Source: Xanthobacteraceae bacterium (lineage in GTDB: Bacteria; Pseudomonadota; Alphaproteobacteria; Rhizobiales; Xanthobacteraceae). From it: DNA of 64,000 nt. The notes under the pieces are model-generated. The model had not been told where the DNA came from, did not search any database, and worked only from the letters and a program-made list of their open reading frames with translations. Each line of letters begins with the position of its first letter. The first letter of the stretch is position 1. This document shows, one piece after another, positions 16,671 to 25,245 of the stretch. The translations under genes were made by a program, and so were the position numbers. Where the stretch lies: positions 62,001 to 126,000 of the forward strand of contig JAIELW010000018.1 of the NCBI GenBank assembly GCA_019752575.1, in the 5' to 3' direction.

Positions 16671-17495
16671 CTACGCCTTCTTCCCGTTCAGCCTGCTCGA
16701 AGCCCGTTTCCCGTGGAAATAAGCCCTAAGCCATGGATGATCGGATTTTAGCATGTCCCCAATTGGGCCCGTCGCAATGATCTTCCCGTCGGCAAGGGCC
16801 GCGATCCGGTCGCAAGCGGAATGAAGGCTGTCGAGGTCGTGGGTTACCATGAAAACGGTAAGCCCCAAAGTCTGCTGCAGGGCCTTGATCAGCTCGTCGA
16901 ACTCGCCGGCCGAGATCGGGTCGAGGCCGGAGGTCGGCTCGTCGAGGAACACGATCTCGGGGTCGAGCACGAGGGCGCGCGCGAGCGCCGCGCGCTTGAT
17001 CATGCCGCCTGAAAGCTGCGACGGATACTTCTCCGCGACGAAAGCCGGCAGGCCCACCATTTCGAGCTTCGCAATCGCGATCTCGTCCATCAGCCGCTCG
17101 GAGAGATCGAGATATTCGCGCAGCGGGAACTGGATGTTCTGACGTACCGTCAGCGACGAGAACAGTGCGCCGTGCTGGAACAAGACGCCACAGCGGCGCT
17201 CGATCGCCTGCAACTCGTCTTCGCTCAGCTTATCGACATCGTGACCAAAGACCTCGATGACGCCCTTCTGCTTTTTCACGAGCCCGATGATCGAGCGCAT
17301 CAGCACCGACTTGCCGCCGCCGGAGGCGCCGACGAAGCCGAGGATCTCGCCGCGCTTCACGTCCAGATCGAGGCCCTTCAGCACCGTGTGCTCGCCGAAC
17401 GAAACCCAGATGTCGCGCACGCGGATGATCGGATAATTGTCCGGCACCTTCTGCGGCCGCTTCTGGGCTTGCGCTGTGGTTTCGACATTGGCCAT
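16671..17495 (-). CDS. MlaF-like ABC ATPase of the lipid transport system
   Basis: A 274-residue ABC ATPase. Walker A is GASGGGKS (residues 56-63), the Q-loop region is LFQHGALFSSLTV, the signature is LSGGMIKRAALARAL, Walker B is EIVFLDEPTSGLDP and the switch His is in VTHDLDS. LSGGM and the HGALFSSLTV Q-loop region are hallmarks of the MlaF/Ttg2A subfamily. It powers phospholipid transport together with the MlaE permease encoded directly upstream (2-base gap). The start at 17495 (MANVETTAQ) is chosen because it follows the permease stop and keeps the ABC fold intact; an earlier in-frame start would overlap mlaE heavily. Confidence 0.93.
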   Translation of the reverse strand: MANVETTAQAQKRPQKVPDNYPIIRVRDIWVSFGEHTVLKGLDLDVKRGEILGFVGASGGGKSVLMRSIIGLVKKQKGVIEVFGHDVDKLSEDELQAIERRCGVLFQHGALFSSLTVRQNIQFPLREYLDLSERLMDEIAIAKLEMVGLPAFVAEKYPSQLSGGMIKRAALARALVLDPEIVFLDEPTSGLDPISAGEFDELIKALQQTLGLTVFMVTHDLDSLHSACDRIAALADGKIIATGPIGDMLKSDHPWLRAYFHGKRASSRLNGKKA

Positions 17496-17497
17496 GA

Positions 17498-18640
17498 TTA
17501 CACGTCGATGCTGGCAAAGAAGATCGCGAAGAAGCCGTCGAGCACGATCACGAGGAAGATGGATTTGACGACCGAGGCGGTGGTGTGCTCGCCGAGCGAC
17601 TCGGCGCTGCCCTGCACGCGCAATCCTTCGACGCAAGCCACGAGCCCGATCACCGCGCCCATGAACGGCGCCTTGATCATGCCGACCCAGAACGTCGACG
17701 ACGAGATCGCATCGCGCAGACGCTCCATGAAGATCTCCGGCGTGAACCCGCCGTAAAGCCACGCCGTCATCATGCCGCCGAACAGCGCCGACATGCTGCC
17801 GATGAACGTCAACAGCGGCAGCGCGATGATGAGCGCGATCATGCGCGGCAAGATCAGAATTTCCATCGGGTCGCGGCCCATGACGCGGAGCGCATCGACT
17901 TCCTCGCGCATCTTCATCGAGCCGAGTTCCGCGGTGTAGGCGCTGCCCGAGCGGCCTGCGAGCATGATCGACGTGATCAACACGCCGACTTCGCGCAAGA
18001 CGAGAATGCCGACCATGTCCACGACATAGGTCTCGGCGCCAAATTTGCGGAAATGGAAGATGCCCTGCTGTGCTAGGATCGCGCCGATCAGGAAAAGAAT
18101 GAGTACGATGATAGGGACCGAGCGGAAGCCGACCCGGTCCATGTGATGCACGATGGAAGTGAAACGAAAGGTCCAGGGCCGCACCAGCACGCGGGCGAAT
18201 GAGACCACCGCGGCGCCGAGAAATTGCACGAACTCGCCGGTATCTTTGGCGAAACCCACCGACATCTCGCCGAGGAAGCTCAAGGTGCCGACGACGGCGT
18301 TCTCGTCTTGCTCTTCCTCGGTGTCCTTGCCGGTATTGGTCTGCTTCACTTCATCGAGCAGGATTTTGTAACGCGGGTCCAAGCCCACGATCTCGGCCTG
18401 TGCGCCCTTGCCCTCGAAATCGCGGCGCATACGCTCGAGCAACCATGCGCCGGCGGTGTCGAGTTGCTCGATGCGGCTCGCATCGATCGAGACCGACTTC
18501 GATTTTGCGCGCTTGCGCTCGACTTCGCTGACAAGGTGTTCGGCCTGTCCGGCGAAGGACGAAATCCATCGGCCAGCCGCGGAAAGTATGAGCTTTCCGG
18601 CTTCCTCCTTCTGATTCAGGGAGACGGCCTGTGCTGCCAA
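17498..18640 (-). CDS. STAS-MlaE fusion: lipid ABC transporter permease
   Basis: A 380-residue protein with two parts. Residues 1 to about 110 form a STAS domain (KSVSIDASRIEQLDTAGAWLLERMRR), equivalent to the separate MlaB of E. coli. Residues about 145-380 form the MlaE permease with about five to six helices and the conserved loop GSGSAYTAELGSMKMREEVDALRVMGRDPMEILILPR. In E. coli MlaB is a separate subunit that stabilises MlaF; here the two are fused, which is usual in alphaproteobacteria. It is the first gene of the operon and is divergent from the epimerase gene, with 122 bases between. Confidence 0.92.
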   Translation of the reverse strand: MAAQAVSLNQKEEAGKLILSAAGRWISSFAGQAEHLVSEVERKRAKSKSVSIDASRIEQLDTAGAWLLERMRRDFEGKGAQAEIVGLDPRYKILLDEVKQTNTGKDTEEEQDENAVVGTLSFLGEMSVGFAKDTGEFVQFLGAAVVSFARVLVRPWTFRFTSIVHHMDRVGFRSVPIIVLILFLIGAILAQQGIFHFRKFGAETYVVDMVGILVLREVGVLITSIMLAGRSGSAYTAELGSMKMREEVDALRVMGRDPMEILILPRMIALIIALPLLTFIGSMSALFGGMMTAWLYGGFTPEIFMERLRDAISSSTFWVGMIKAPFMGAVIGLVACVEGLRVQGSAESLGEHTTASVVKSIFLVIVLDGFFAIFFASIDV

Positions 18641-18762
18641 AACCTACTCCAACCCGCTACAAACCCGCCCGCTTCCGGGGCTCCGTTTGGCTGCTATTAC
18701 TTACCACACGGGCATCCTTCAGGCCGGTCGGGCGGCCAAAGTTCCATGGAAGAGTGACATTT

Positions 18763-19743
18763 ATGCCGCGCCGCCTGGAGTTCCGCGTCGAGGAATGGCC
18801 GATTTCCGGGGCGTTTGCGATCAGCCGCGGGGTGAAGACCGAAGCGGCAGTGGTCGTCGTGGAAGTTTCCGACGGGCCGGCCACCGGACGCGGCGAATGC
18901 GTGCCCTATGCGCGCTATGGCGAGTCGCTCGAAAGCGTGAGCCGGGAGCTCGAACGGCTCGCGCCTGAAATCGCGCGGGGCATGAACCGCATCGCATTGC
19001 AGACGGCGCTCCACGCTGGAGCTACGCGCAACGCGATCGACTGCGCGCTCTGGGATCTTGAGGCAAAGCTCGCCGGCGCAAGTGTCGCTTCGCTCGCAGG
19101 TATCGCTGCGTCCTCGCCCGTGACCACCGCGTACACGCTGAGCCTGGACACGCCGCAGCAGATGGCCGTCGCGGCGAGGCAATCGGCAAGGCCGGTGCTG
19201 AAGCTCAAGCTCGGCGCGGAGGGCGACCTCGAACGGCTCTGTGCCGTGCGCGAGGCCGCACCCAAAGCCATGCTGATCGCCGACGCCAACGAAGGCTGGA
19301 CCGCGAAAAATTTGCGCGAGAATCTCGAAGCCTGCGCCAGAGCGAAAGTCGCGCTCGTGGAACAGCCGCTGTTTGCCGGCGGCGACGATGCGCTCCGTGA
19401 AGTCGAACGCATTGTGCCGATCTGCGCGGACGAGAGTTTTCACGACCGTAACAGTTTCGCAAAGCTCGACGGCAAATACGATGCCGTGAACATCAAGCTC
19501 GACAAGACCGGCGGGCTGACCGAAGCGCTTCTTGCCGCGCACGAGGCCGAAGCGCGCGGGCTGGACATCATGATCGGCTGCATGGTCGCGACTTCGCTTG
19601 CCATGGCGCCGGCGCTTCTGCTCGCCGGCCGCGCGAAATTCGTCGATCTCGACGGGCCGCTGCTGCTCGCAAAAGACCGCGAGAACGGTTTGCGCTACGA
19701 CGGCTCGACCGTCTTCCCGCCTTCGCCCGCACTCTGGGGCTGA
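18763..19743 (+). CDS. Dipeptide (L-Ala-D/L-Glu type) epimerase, enolase superfamily
   Basis: A 326-residue member of the muconate-lactonising/mandelate-racemase group. The catalytic Lys pair is in VLKLKLG (Lys147 and Lys149). Metal ligands are Asp174 (IADANEGW), Glu200 (LVEQPL) and Asp223 (CADES), and the opposite-face Lys is in NIKLDKTGG (Lys248). This KxK plus ...KxGG pattern is that of dipeptide epimerases, which recycle murein peptides by converting L-Ala-D-Glu to L-Ala-L-Glu. The actual dipeptide preference cannot be read off. The ATG at 18763 is used; GTG 18754 is possible. It overlaps the convergent MFS gene by 49 bases. Confidence 0.87.
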   Translation: MPRRLEFRVEEWPISGAFAISRGVKTEAAVVVVEVSDGPATGRGECVPYARYGESLESVSRELERLAPEIARGMNRIALQTALHAGATRNAIDCALWDLEAKLAGASVASLAGIAASSPVTTAYTLSLDTPQQMAVAARQSARPVLKLKLGAEGDLERLCAVREAAPKAMLIADANEGWTAKNLRENLEACARAKVALVEQPLFAGGDDALREVERIVPICADESFHDRNSFAKLDGKYDAVNIKLDKTGGLTEALLAAHEAEARGLDIMIGCMVATSLAMAPALLLAGRAKFVDLDGPLLLAKDRENGLRYDGSTVFPPSPALWG

Positions 19744-20888
19744 GCCCAAGCGAGTAGCGCAAGCACGCAACCGAAAGCCGCGATCAGGGCGGAACCGAAG
19801 AATGCGTGTGCGCCATAGCGCGCATAAAGCGGGCCCGCGGCGAAGGTCGCAAGCAGCATCGCGATACTGACAGCGGTCGAGGAGAACGCCTGCGCGCGGC
19901 CTTGCGCACCGGCACCGCCGCTTTCGCCCGCGATTGCGACCATGCCGAGGAACGTCGCGGTGAAGGTAAAAGCGTGCATCGTCATCAGCGGCACAAGCAA
20001 TGCTTGCGGCGGGTCGAGTGCGGTCAGAATGAAGCGCACGATTGCGGAAACGCCGCCGATCAGAATGAGGCCGATCGGCGAAAAGCGCTTCAGCATCGCC
20101 GTCGCGAAATAAAACACGACGACTTCGGCCGCGACGCCAGCGCCCCACAAAAATCCGATGAAACTCGAGGAGATTCCGCTCGCCTGCCAATGCACCGAAC
20201 CGAAGGCGTAAAGCGCCGCGTGACTCGACTGCACGCAAGCTGCGGCAAAAACCGCGAGCAGGACTTTCCTGCTAACTCTCGGCGGTGCGGCGGACTCCGC
20301 CACAGCCGGAGTTTTCAGCCGCGGAAGCATTTGTACCGACACTGCGTAAAGCACGAGCGAAGCCGCGATCAGCCAGACGATCGATGCGGGCGGCAGCACT
20401 TCCAGCGCGACGCCGAGCGCGACATTGGCAAAAATGAAGGCAACCGAGCCCCACAGCCGGGCGCGGCCGTAATCGACCCCGCGCTCGCGCGCGAGCCGGA
20501 CGCCGAAGGCGTCGGTCAACGGAAAGGCGGGGCCCCAGAACAGGGTCGCGAGCGCGACCAGAAGGAAGACGGCGCCCGTGCCCGGCAGGACCGCCATCAG
20601 CGCGAAAGCCGACGCAGCACCAAGCCCGAGGACCGCGAGGAACCGCCGGGGACGGCCCCAGCGATCCGAAAGGATGCCGGCGACCGGGTTCGCCAGCAGC
20701 CGGACCCCCATCGGAATCCCGATTGCGATCCCGATGGCCTCCGGGGACAATCCCAGCGAAACCAGAAAAACCGGGAAGAACGGGAGATAAAAGCCGGGGG
20801 CGACGAACAGGGCAGCATAGACCGCCGAAAGCGTCCCGGACCCCTTGGAACCGCCTAAAAACGTGCGGCTGGGCCCGGAATCAGACAA
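19695..20888 (-). CDS. MFS transporter, HcaT/LacY-like (3-phenylpropionate permease family)
   Basis: A 397-residue transporter with twelve predicted helices. It starts YAALFVAPGFYLPFFPVFL; the MFS signature between helices 2 and 3 is GILSDRWGRPRRFLAV, and helices 4-5 carry DAFGVRLARERGVDYGRARLWGS, the motif that identifies the HcaT/PPP branch. These move small organic acids or sugars by proton symport; the substrate here is unknown. Its 3' end overlaps the convergent epimerase gene by 49 bases, an arrangement that gives antisense ends to both mRNAs. It is divergent from the CheZ-like gene. Confidence 0.87.
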   Translation of the reverse strand: MSDSGPSRTFLGGSKGSGTLSAVYAALFVAPGFYLPFFPVFLVSLGLSPEAIGIAIGIPMGVRLLANPVAGILSDRWGRPRRFLAVLGLGAASAFALMAVLPGTGAVFLLVALATLFWGPAFPLTDAFGVRLARERGVDYGRARLWGSVAFIFANVALGVALEVLPPASIVWLIAASLVLYAVSVQMLPRLKTPAVAESAAPPRVSRKVLLAVFAAACVQSSHAALYAFGSVHWQASGISSSFIGFLWGAGVAAEVVVFYFATAMLKRFSPIGLILIGGVSAIVRFILTALDPPQALLVPLMTMHAFTFTATFLGMVAIAGESGGAGAQGRAQAFSSTAVSIAMLLATFAAGPLYARYGAHAFFGSALIAAFGCVLALLAWAQPQSAGEGGKTVEPS

Positions 20889-20962
20889 CGGTTATCTTTC
20901 GTAAGTGATTCATCGTTCATGGTCTCGCCGACACAGCGCCTTCTAGCCGATCCGGGCCCTCA

Positions 20963-21796
20963 ATGCCGCTTCCGCCTGCAAGCCAGACGATCACCGAAAC
21001 CGATTACGAAGCCATCGAAGCTGCCGTAAAGGAAACTGCGCGCGGGCGGTGGTTCCTCGACGAATTCGCGCAGCGCAACCGCAACGCCGACACCCGGCTC
21101 GTGCTCGACGCAATTGCGCGTCTGCAGCGCTCGGTGCTCGGCGCGGAACCGGTATCCGCTCCCGCTCCGCAGATCCCGGTCATACGCGATGACCTTAACG
21201 AGATCGAGCGCACCGCCGAGAAAACGCGCGCGGCACTGCGCGAGATCGACGCCGCGCACCAGCGCGACGGCGATCTCGGCAACGAACTCGACCTCGTCGT
21301 CGCGGCTTCCGCGCAGGCGGTCTCGGGCGTGCTATCGGATGCCGATCGCATCGCGGAGATTTCCGCGACCATGCGCGCGCAGGGCATCGCAGAATATATC
21401 TGCGACCAGCTCGACGGCCTTTCCGAACACATCAATACGGCCTGCGCATTTCAGGACCTGACCGGCCAGCGCACGCAGAAGGTGGTGATCGCGCTGCGCC
21501 TTCTGGAATCGCGCATTCACGAGGTCGTGGAGTTGTGGCAGGCCGAAAGCCCGGTTCAGGCGCCGGCGAAAAACGAGCTGCTGAGCGGGCCGGCGCGCGA
21601 AGGCGAAGGCCTGATGCAGGACCAGATCGACGAACTGCTTTCGATCGACCAGAGCCACGATATCTTCTGGGACGAGAAAGCGGCCGCGGCCACGCCGGCG
21701 AAAACGGAAACGGCGCCGCAAGGCGCCGCGCCGGCAAAAAACGCTTCGGGTATCGAAAAGCTGTCGCCGGAAGAACGGCTCGCGCTTTTCTCCTGA
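20963..21796 (+). CDS. CheZ-like protein phosphatase
   Basis: A 277-residue helical protein with the CheZ signature ACAFQDLTGQRTQKVVIALRLLESRI. In E. coli CheZ the catalytic Asp143 and Gln147 lie in DLTGQ; here these are Asp165 and Gln169, so the active site is intact. A long helical hairpin surrounds it, and a variable Pro/Ala-rich tail ends IEKLSPEERLALFS. It would dephosphorylate a CheY-type regulator. No che or fli genes are in the window, so the target is unknown. A globin-coupled chemoreceptor lies 35 kb away. Confidence 0.85.
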   Translation: MPLPPASQTITETDYEAIEAAVKETARGRWFLDEFAQRNRNADTRLVLDAIARLQRSVLGAEPVSAPAPQIPVIRDDLNEIERTAEKTRAALREIDAAHQRDGDLGNELDLVVAASAQAVSGVLSDADRIAEISATMRAQGIAEYICDQLDGLSEHINTACAFQDLTGQRTQKVVIALRLLESRIHEVVELWQAESPVQAPAKNELLSGPAREGEGLMQDQIDELLSIDQSHDIFWDEKAAAATPAKTETAPQGAAPAKNASGIEKLSPEERLALFS

Positions 21797-21799
21797 TGG

Positions 21800-22195
21800 C
21801 TAGCGGGCTCGTCCGCTGCAGAACTCTATGAGAATCTTGCACACGGTGCCGCCGTCGTTGCGGCAATTGGCGAGCGCGCGCCGCGTGCGCTCTTCGGCGT
21901 TGTACCCGCTGACCCAGTTGAAGATCACGTTCTTGGGATCGTCGTTGCGCGCAACCGTGACGCATACGTTTTCGTAGACGCGCAGAATCTGGCAGCCTTT
22001 GCCGTGCTTGACGCACTCGGCGAGCGCGCGGTCCTGCGCGGTATCGATCGTGTCGAAGCTTGTGGAATAGCCCCAGGCGCCTTCCGGCGAAACCGCGAGC
22101 GCCCCGAACGGAGCCTGCGCCTGCGCGCTAGACGCACTGAGAATGAAAAGAAATCCGAGAGCGAAGAAAAACTGCTTCAAACCGAAACGGGCCAT
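21800..22195 (-). CDS. DUF4189 secreted protein
   Basis: A 131-residue exported protein. A signal peptide (MARFGLKQFFFALGFLFILSASSAQAQA) is followed by the DUF4189 fold: FGALAVSPEGAWGYSTSFDTIDTAQDRALAECVKHGKGCQI, then CVTVARNDDP and ALANCRNDGGTVCKILIEFCSG. Six Cys residues in the mature part suggest disulfides, fitting a periplasmic location. The function of the family is unknown. ATG 22195 is preferred because it begins the signal peptide directly. It follows the threonine dehydratase gene, 69 bases before it in transcription order. Confidence 0.82.
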   Translation of the reverse strand: MARFGLKQFFFALGFLFILSASSAQAQAPFGALAVSPEGAWGYSTSFDTIDTAQDRALAECVKHGKGCQILRVYENVCVTVARNDDPKNVIFNWVSGYNAEERTRRALANCRNDGGTVCKILIEFCSGRAR

Positions 22196-22264
22196 AGCCT
22201 TCCCCATGCTGAATTGGGCCGCGAGCCTAAGTCCGGGCAAAAAATCCCGCAACAAGGTTGCCGA

Positions 22265-23260
22265 TCAATAGCCGGTGATCGCACGCGCGAAAATATCCGG
22301 GTCGGCATTGCCGCCGGAAAGCACGACGACCGCGACCTTGCCTTTTACGTCGAGTTTTCCGGTCAGAACGGCAGCCAGCGCGACCGCCCCGCCCGGTTCG
22401 ACCACGAGTTTCGTCTCGCGGAAGGCAAAAGCCATCGCGGCGAGCACTTCCTCGTCGCTCGCGGACACGCCCTCGCCGGAAAGTTTTTTCGTTATCTCGA
22501 AGGTGAGCCGGCCGGGGTCGGCCATGAGCAACGCGTCGCAAATCGAGCCGGTGATGCGCTCGTTCTTCTCGCGCTTGCCTGAACGGAACGAACGGGCGTG
22601 ATCGTCGAACAGCTCCGGCTCGGCGGTGACGATCCGCGCCTTTGGATGCAGCGCCTTCACCGCCAGCGAAATGCCTGCCGCGAGACCGCCGCCCGACGCC
22701 GGCATCGTGACGATGTCCGGCGCGAGGTCGAGCGCGGCGAGATCCTCCGCAATTTCGAAGCCGATAGTGCCCTGCCCGGCAATCACATGAAAATCGTCGA
22801 ACGGCGGCACGACGACCGCGCCGCGCTCGGCGGCCAGCCGCCGCGCAATCGCATCGCGGTCTTCGGTCGCGCGGTCATAAAGGACAACCTCGGCGCCATG
22901 CCCCTTGGTGCGCTCCTGCTTCATCTTCGGCGCGTCGGACGGCATCACGATCACCGCACGCACGCCTGCGAGCTTCGCGGCGAGCGCCACCCCTTGCGCG
23001 TGATTGCCGGAGGAGAACGCGACCACGCCGCCCTTGCGTTCTTCGGCGGTCAGCCGCGAGATGCGGTTGTATGCGCCCCGGAACTTGAAGGAGCCGGTAC
23101 GCTGCAGGACTTCAGGTTTCAGAAATACTTTGCCGCCGGTCGCTTCATCGAGCGCATCGCAGCGCAGCAGCGGTGTGCGCACGGCGACGCCGTCGAGCGC
23201 AAGGGCTGCGTCTTCGACATCGGCGGCGGTAGGGAGTTTCAGATCGGCTGGCGAGTGCAT
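22265..23260 (-). CDS. Threonine/serine dehydratase (PLP fold type II)
   Basis: A 331-residue PLP enzyme. The cofactor Lys is Lys59 in the motif GSFKFRGAYN; the phosphate-binding loop is ASGGGLAAGIS and the substrate loop is FSSGNHAQGVALAA. It lacks the C-terminal ACT-like regulatory domain of biosynthetic IlvA, so it resembles catabolic threonine dehydratase, serine racemase or threo-3-hydroxyaspartate ammonia-lyase. These cannot be told apart here. It deaminates threonine or serine to the 2-oxo acid. It is downstream of the glycosyltransferase gene with a short gap and may be cotranscribed with it. Confidence 0.87.
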   Translation of the reverse strand: MHSPADLKLPTAADVEDAALALDGVAVRTPLLRCDALDEATGGKVFLKPEVLQRTGSFKFRGAYNRISRLTAEERKGGVVAFSSGNHAQGVALAAKLAGVRAVIVMPSDAPKMKQERTKGHGAEVVLYDRATEDRDAIARRLAAERGAVVVPPFDDFHVIAGQGTIGFEIAEDLAALDLAPDIVTMPASGGGLAAGISLAVKALHPKARIVTAEPELFDDHARSFRSGKREKNERITGSICDALLMADPGRLTFEITKKLSGEGVSASDEEVLAAMAFAFRETKLVVEPGGAVALAAVLTGKLDVKGKVAVVVLSGGNADPDIFARAITGY

Positions 23261-23292
23261 GGCGCGGAACCTATGCGCCTAGGCCGCTCCTG

Positions 23293-24330
23293 TCACGCCG
23301 CGAATTCCAGTTCCTCGCGCAATGCGCCCATGCCGTTGGCAGAGAGTACATTGCCGAAAAATTGCCGCGCGCTTTCGCGCCAGGAGAATTGCAGCGCATA
23401 TTTGCGGCAAAGATCGCGCGGGATCGAAAGTGCGGCAGCCGCCGCGCGGCGCAGATCTTTATCCAGCACTCCGGCTTTCGAGTTTCCGATCACATCGCGC
23501 GGACCCGCTACCGGAAACGCCGCAACCGGCACACCGGAAGCCAGCGCCTCCAAAAGCACAACGCCGAAAGTGTCGGTCAGGCTCGGGAAAACGAATGCGT
23601 CGGCGGAAGCGTAGATTTCCGCGAGCGCCTCGCCGGTATGCGAGCCGAGAAAATGCGCTTCGGGAAATTGCGCTTCCAGCACCGCTCGCGCGGGGCCGTC
23701 GCCCACGATAACTTTCGAGCCTGGCAGATCGAGCGACAGGAACGCCTCGAGATTTTTCTCGACTGCGACGCGGCCCGCGTAAAGAAAGGTCGGCCGGGCG
23801 AAGGGAAGTCTTTGCGCCTTGCCCGGATGAAACAGCTCGGCGTCCACGCCGCGCGACCAGCGCAAAAGATTGCGATAACCCTGCGCGTTCAGGTCGTCCT
23901 CCAGCGTTTTCGTCGAGATCATCGTGCCGGCGGATGCCGAATGGAATAGCCGCATGAGTGCGGCGAGCGGCCATGACGGCACCGGCAGCCGCGCGGAAAG
24001 ATAATCGGGGAAGCGCGTGTGATAACTCGTCGTGAACTTGCGTGAGCGCTTCATGCTGTAGCGGCGCGCAAGAATCCCGAGCGGGCCTTCGGTCGCGATA
24101 TGGATGAAGTCCGGAGCGATGTTCTCGATGCGCCGCGCGACTTGCGATGGCGAAGCCAACGCGAGCCGGATCTCGGCGTAGCCGGGCATGGCGACGGAAG
24201 GAAAACCGTCCGGCGTCAGATACTCGGCCGCGAAGCCGAACGCGCTCGCCTGCTTTCCGATTTCGGTCAACGACCGCACCACGCCGTTGATCTGGGGATG
24301 CCAGGCGTCGGTGACGATCAGGACCTTCAT
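23293..24330 (-). CDS. Family 4 glycosyltransferase (GT-B)
   Basis: A 345-residue GT-B enzyme. It starts MKVLIVTDAWHPQINGVVRSLTEIG, the usual N-terminal Rossmann start of PimB/SqdX-like transferases. The donor-binding region includes YAGRVAVEKNLEAFLSLDLPGSKVIVGDGPA and ALAEIYASADAFVFPSLTDTFGVVLLEALASG with the conserved E-x7-E. Its ATG at 24330 overlaps the stop of the LpxH-like gene by one base (TGATG), so the two are translationally coupled. A joint role in making a membrane glycolipid is likely: the transferase adds a sugar and the phosphoesterase acts on a nucleotide- or phospho-lipid. Donor and acceptor are unknown. Confidence 0.85.
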   Translation of the reverse strand: MKVLIVTDAWHPQINGVVRSLTEIGKQASAFGFAAEYLTPDGFPSVAMPGYAEIRLALASPSQVARRIENIAPDFIHIATEGPLGILARRYSMKRSRKFTTSYHTRFPDYLSARLPVPSWPLAALMRLFHSASAGTMISTKTLEDDLNAQGYRNLLRWSRGVDAELFHPGKAQRLPFARPTFLYAGRVAVEKNLEAFLSLDLPGSKVIVGDGPARAVLEAQFPEAHFLGSHTGEALAEIYASADAFVFPSLTDTFGVVLLEALASGVPVAAFPVAGPRDVIGNSKAGVLDKDLRRAAAAALSIPRDLCRKYALQFSWRESARQFFGNVLSANGMGALREELEFAA

Positions 24331-25196
24331 CACGCCGGGACCGGAACGCCTTTGGCGGGAGCGGCGGGGACGGGCAGCAGATCTGCTTCCGGGATCGTCC
24401 AGATGAGCAATTCGAAGGTGCCGTCGTAGTGCTCGGCAAGCGCCGTGCAACTTTCGACCCAATCGCCGCAGTTCATGTAGCGGGTGCCGTAGAGGTCGTG
24501 AATCGTGGCGTGATGGATGTGGCCGCAGATCACGCCTTCGACGTTCTGCTTGCGCGCTTCGAGTGCCACCGCCTGTTCGAACTCGCCGATGAAGTTCACC
24601 GCGTTCTTGACCTTGCGTTTCGCCCATTTTGAGAGCGACCAGTACGGGAAGCCGAGCCTGCGGCGGAACCAGTTAAAATAGCGGTTCGCGAATATCGCGA
24701 AGTCGTAGGCCCAGTCGCCGAAGTATGCGAGCCAGCGTGCATTCCTGACGATCACGTCGAATACGTCGCCGTGCAGCACGAGAAATTTTTTGCCGTCGGC
24801 GCTTTCGTGGATCGCGGTTTCCATCACCTCGATGCCGCCAAAATGCGTGCCGTAATAGTCGCGCAGGAATTCGTCGTGATTGCCGGGGATGTAAACGATG
24901 CGCGTGCCTTTGCGCGCCTTTCGCAAGAGCTTTTGCACTACGTCGTTATGCGCCTGCGGCCAATACCACGACGAACGCATGCGCCAGCCATCGACGATGT
25001 CGCCGACGAGATAGATCGTGTCGGCGTCGTGGTCGCGCAGGAAATTCAGAAGGAGATCGGCTTGGCATCCCCGGGTGCCGAGATGCACGTCGGAAATGAA
25101 GAGAGTGCGGAACCTACGGCCTGCCGGAGCGTCCGTATCTTTCGAAGTATCTTGAAAGCCTACCGGGATCTGCAACATGGCGCCCGAGTAGCGCAT
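24330..25196 (-). CDS. LpxH-like metallophosphoesterase
   Basis: A 288-residue calcineurin-type phosphoesterase with all five metal motifs: SDVHLG (Asp36, His38), GDIVDGW (Asp66), GNHD (Asn106, His107), HGDVFD and GHIHH. The sequence FGDWAYDFAIFANRYFNWFRRRLG is typical of the LpxH-related UDP-2,3-diacylglucosamine pyrophosphatase-like group found in rhizobia. Substrates in this subgroup are not established, and lipid A synthesis may use another enzyme (LpxI or LpxG). It is coupled by a one-base overlap to a family 4 glycosyltransferase. An in-frame ATG at 25178 is an alternative start. Confidence 0.85.
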   Translation of the reverse strand: MRYSGAMLQIPVGFQDTSKDTDAPAGRRFRTLFISDVHLGTRGCQADLLLNFLRDHDADTIYLVGDIVDGWRMRSSWYWPQAHNDVVQKLLRKARKGTRIVYIPGNHDEFLRDYYGTHFGGIEVMETAIHESADGKKFLVLHGDVFDVIVRNARWLAYFGDWAYDFAIFANRYFNWFRRRLGFPYWSLSKWAKRKVKNAVNFIGEFEQAVALEARKQNVEGVICGHIHHATIHDLYGTRYMNCGDWVESCTALAEHYDGTFELLIWTIPEADLLPVPAAPAKGVPVPA

Positions 25197-25245
25197 TCGT
25201 ACAACGATTATATGACGTTAGCACTCTCTCAGAGTTAACGAACGA

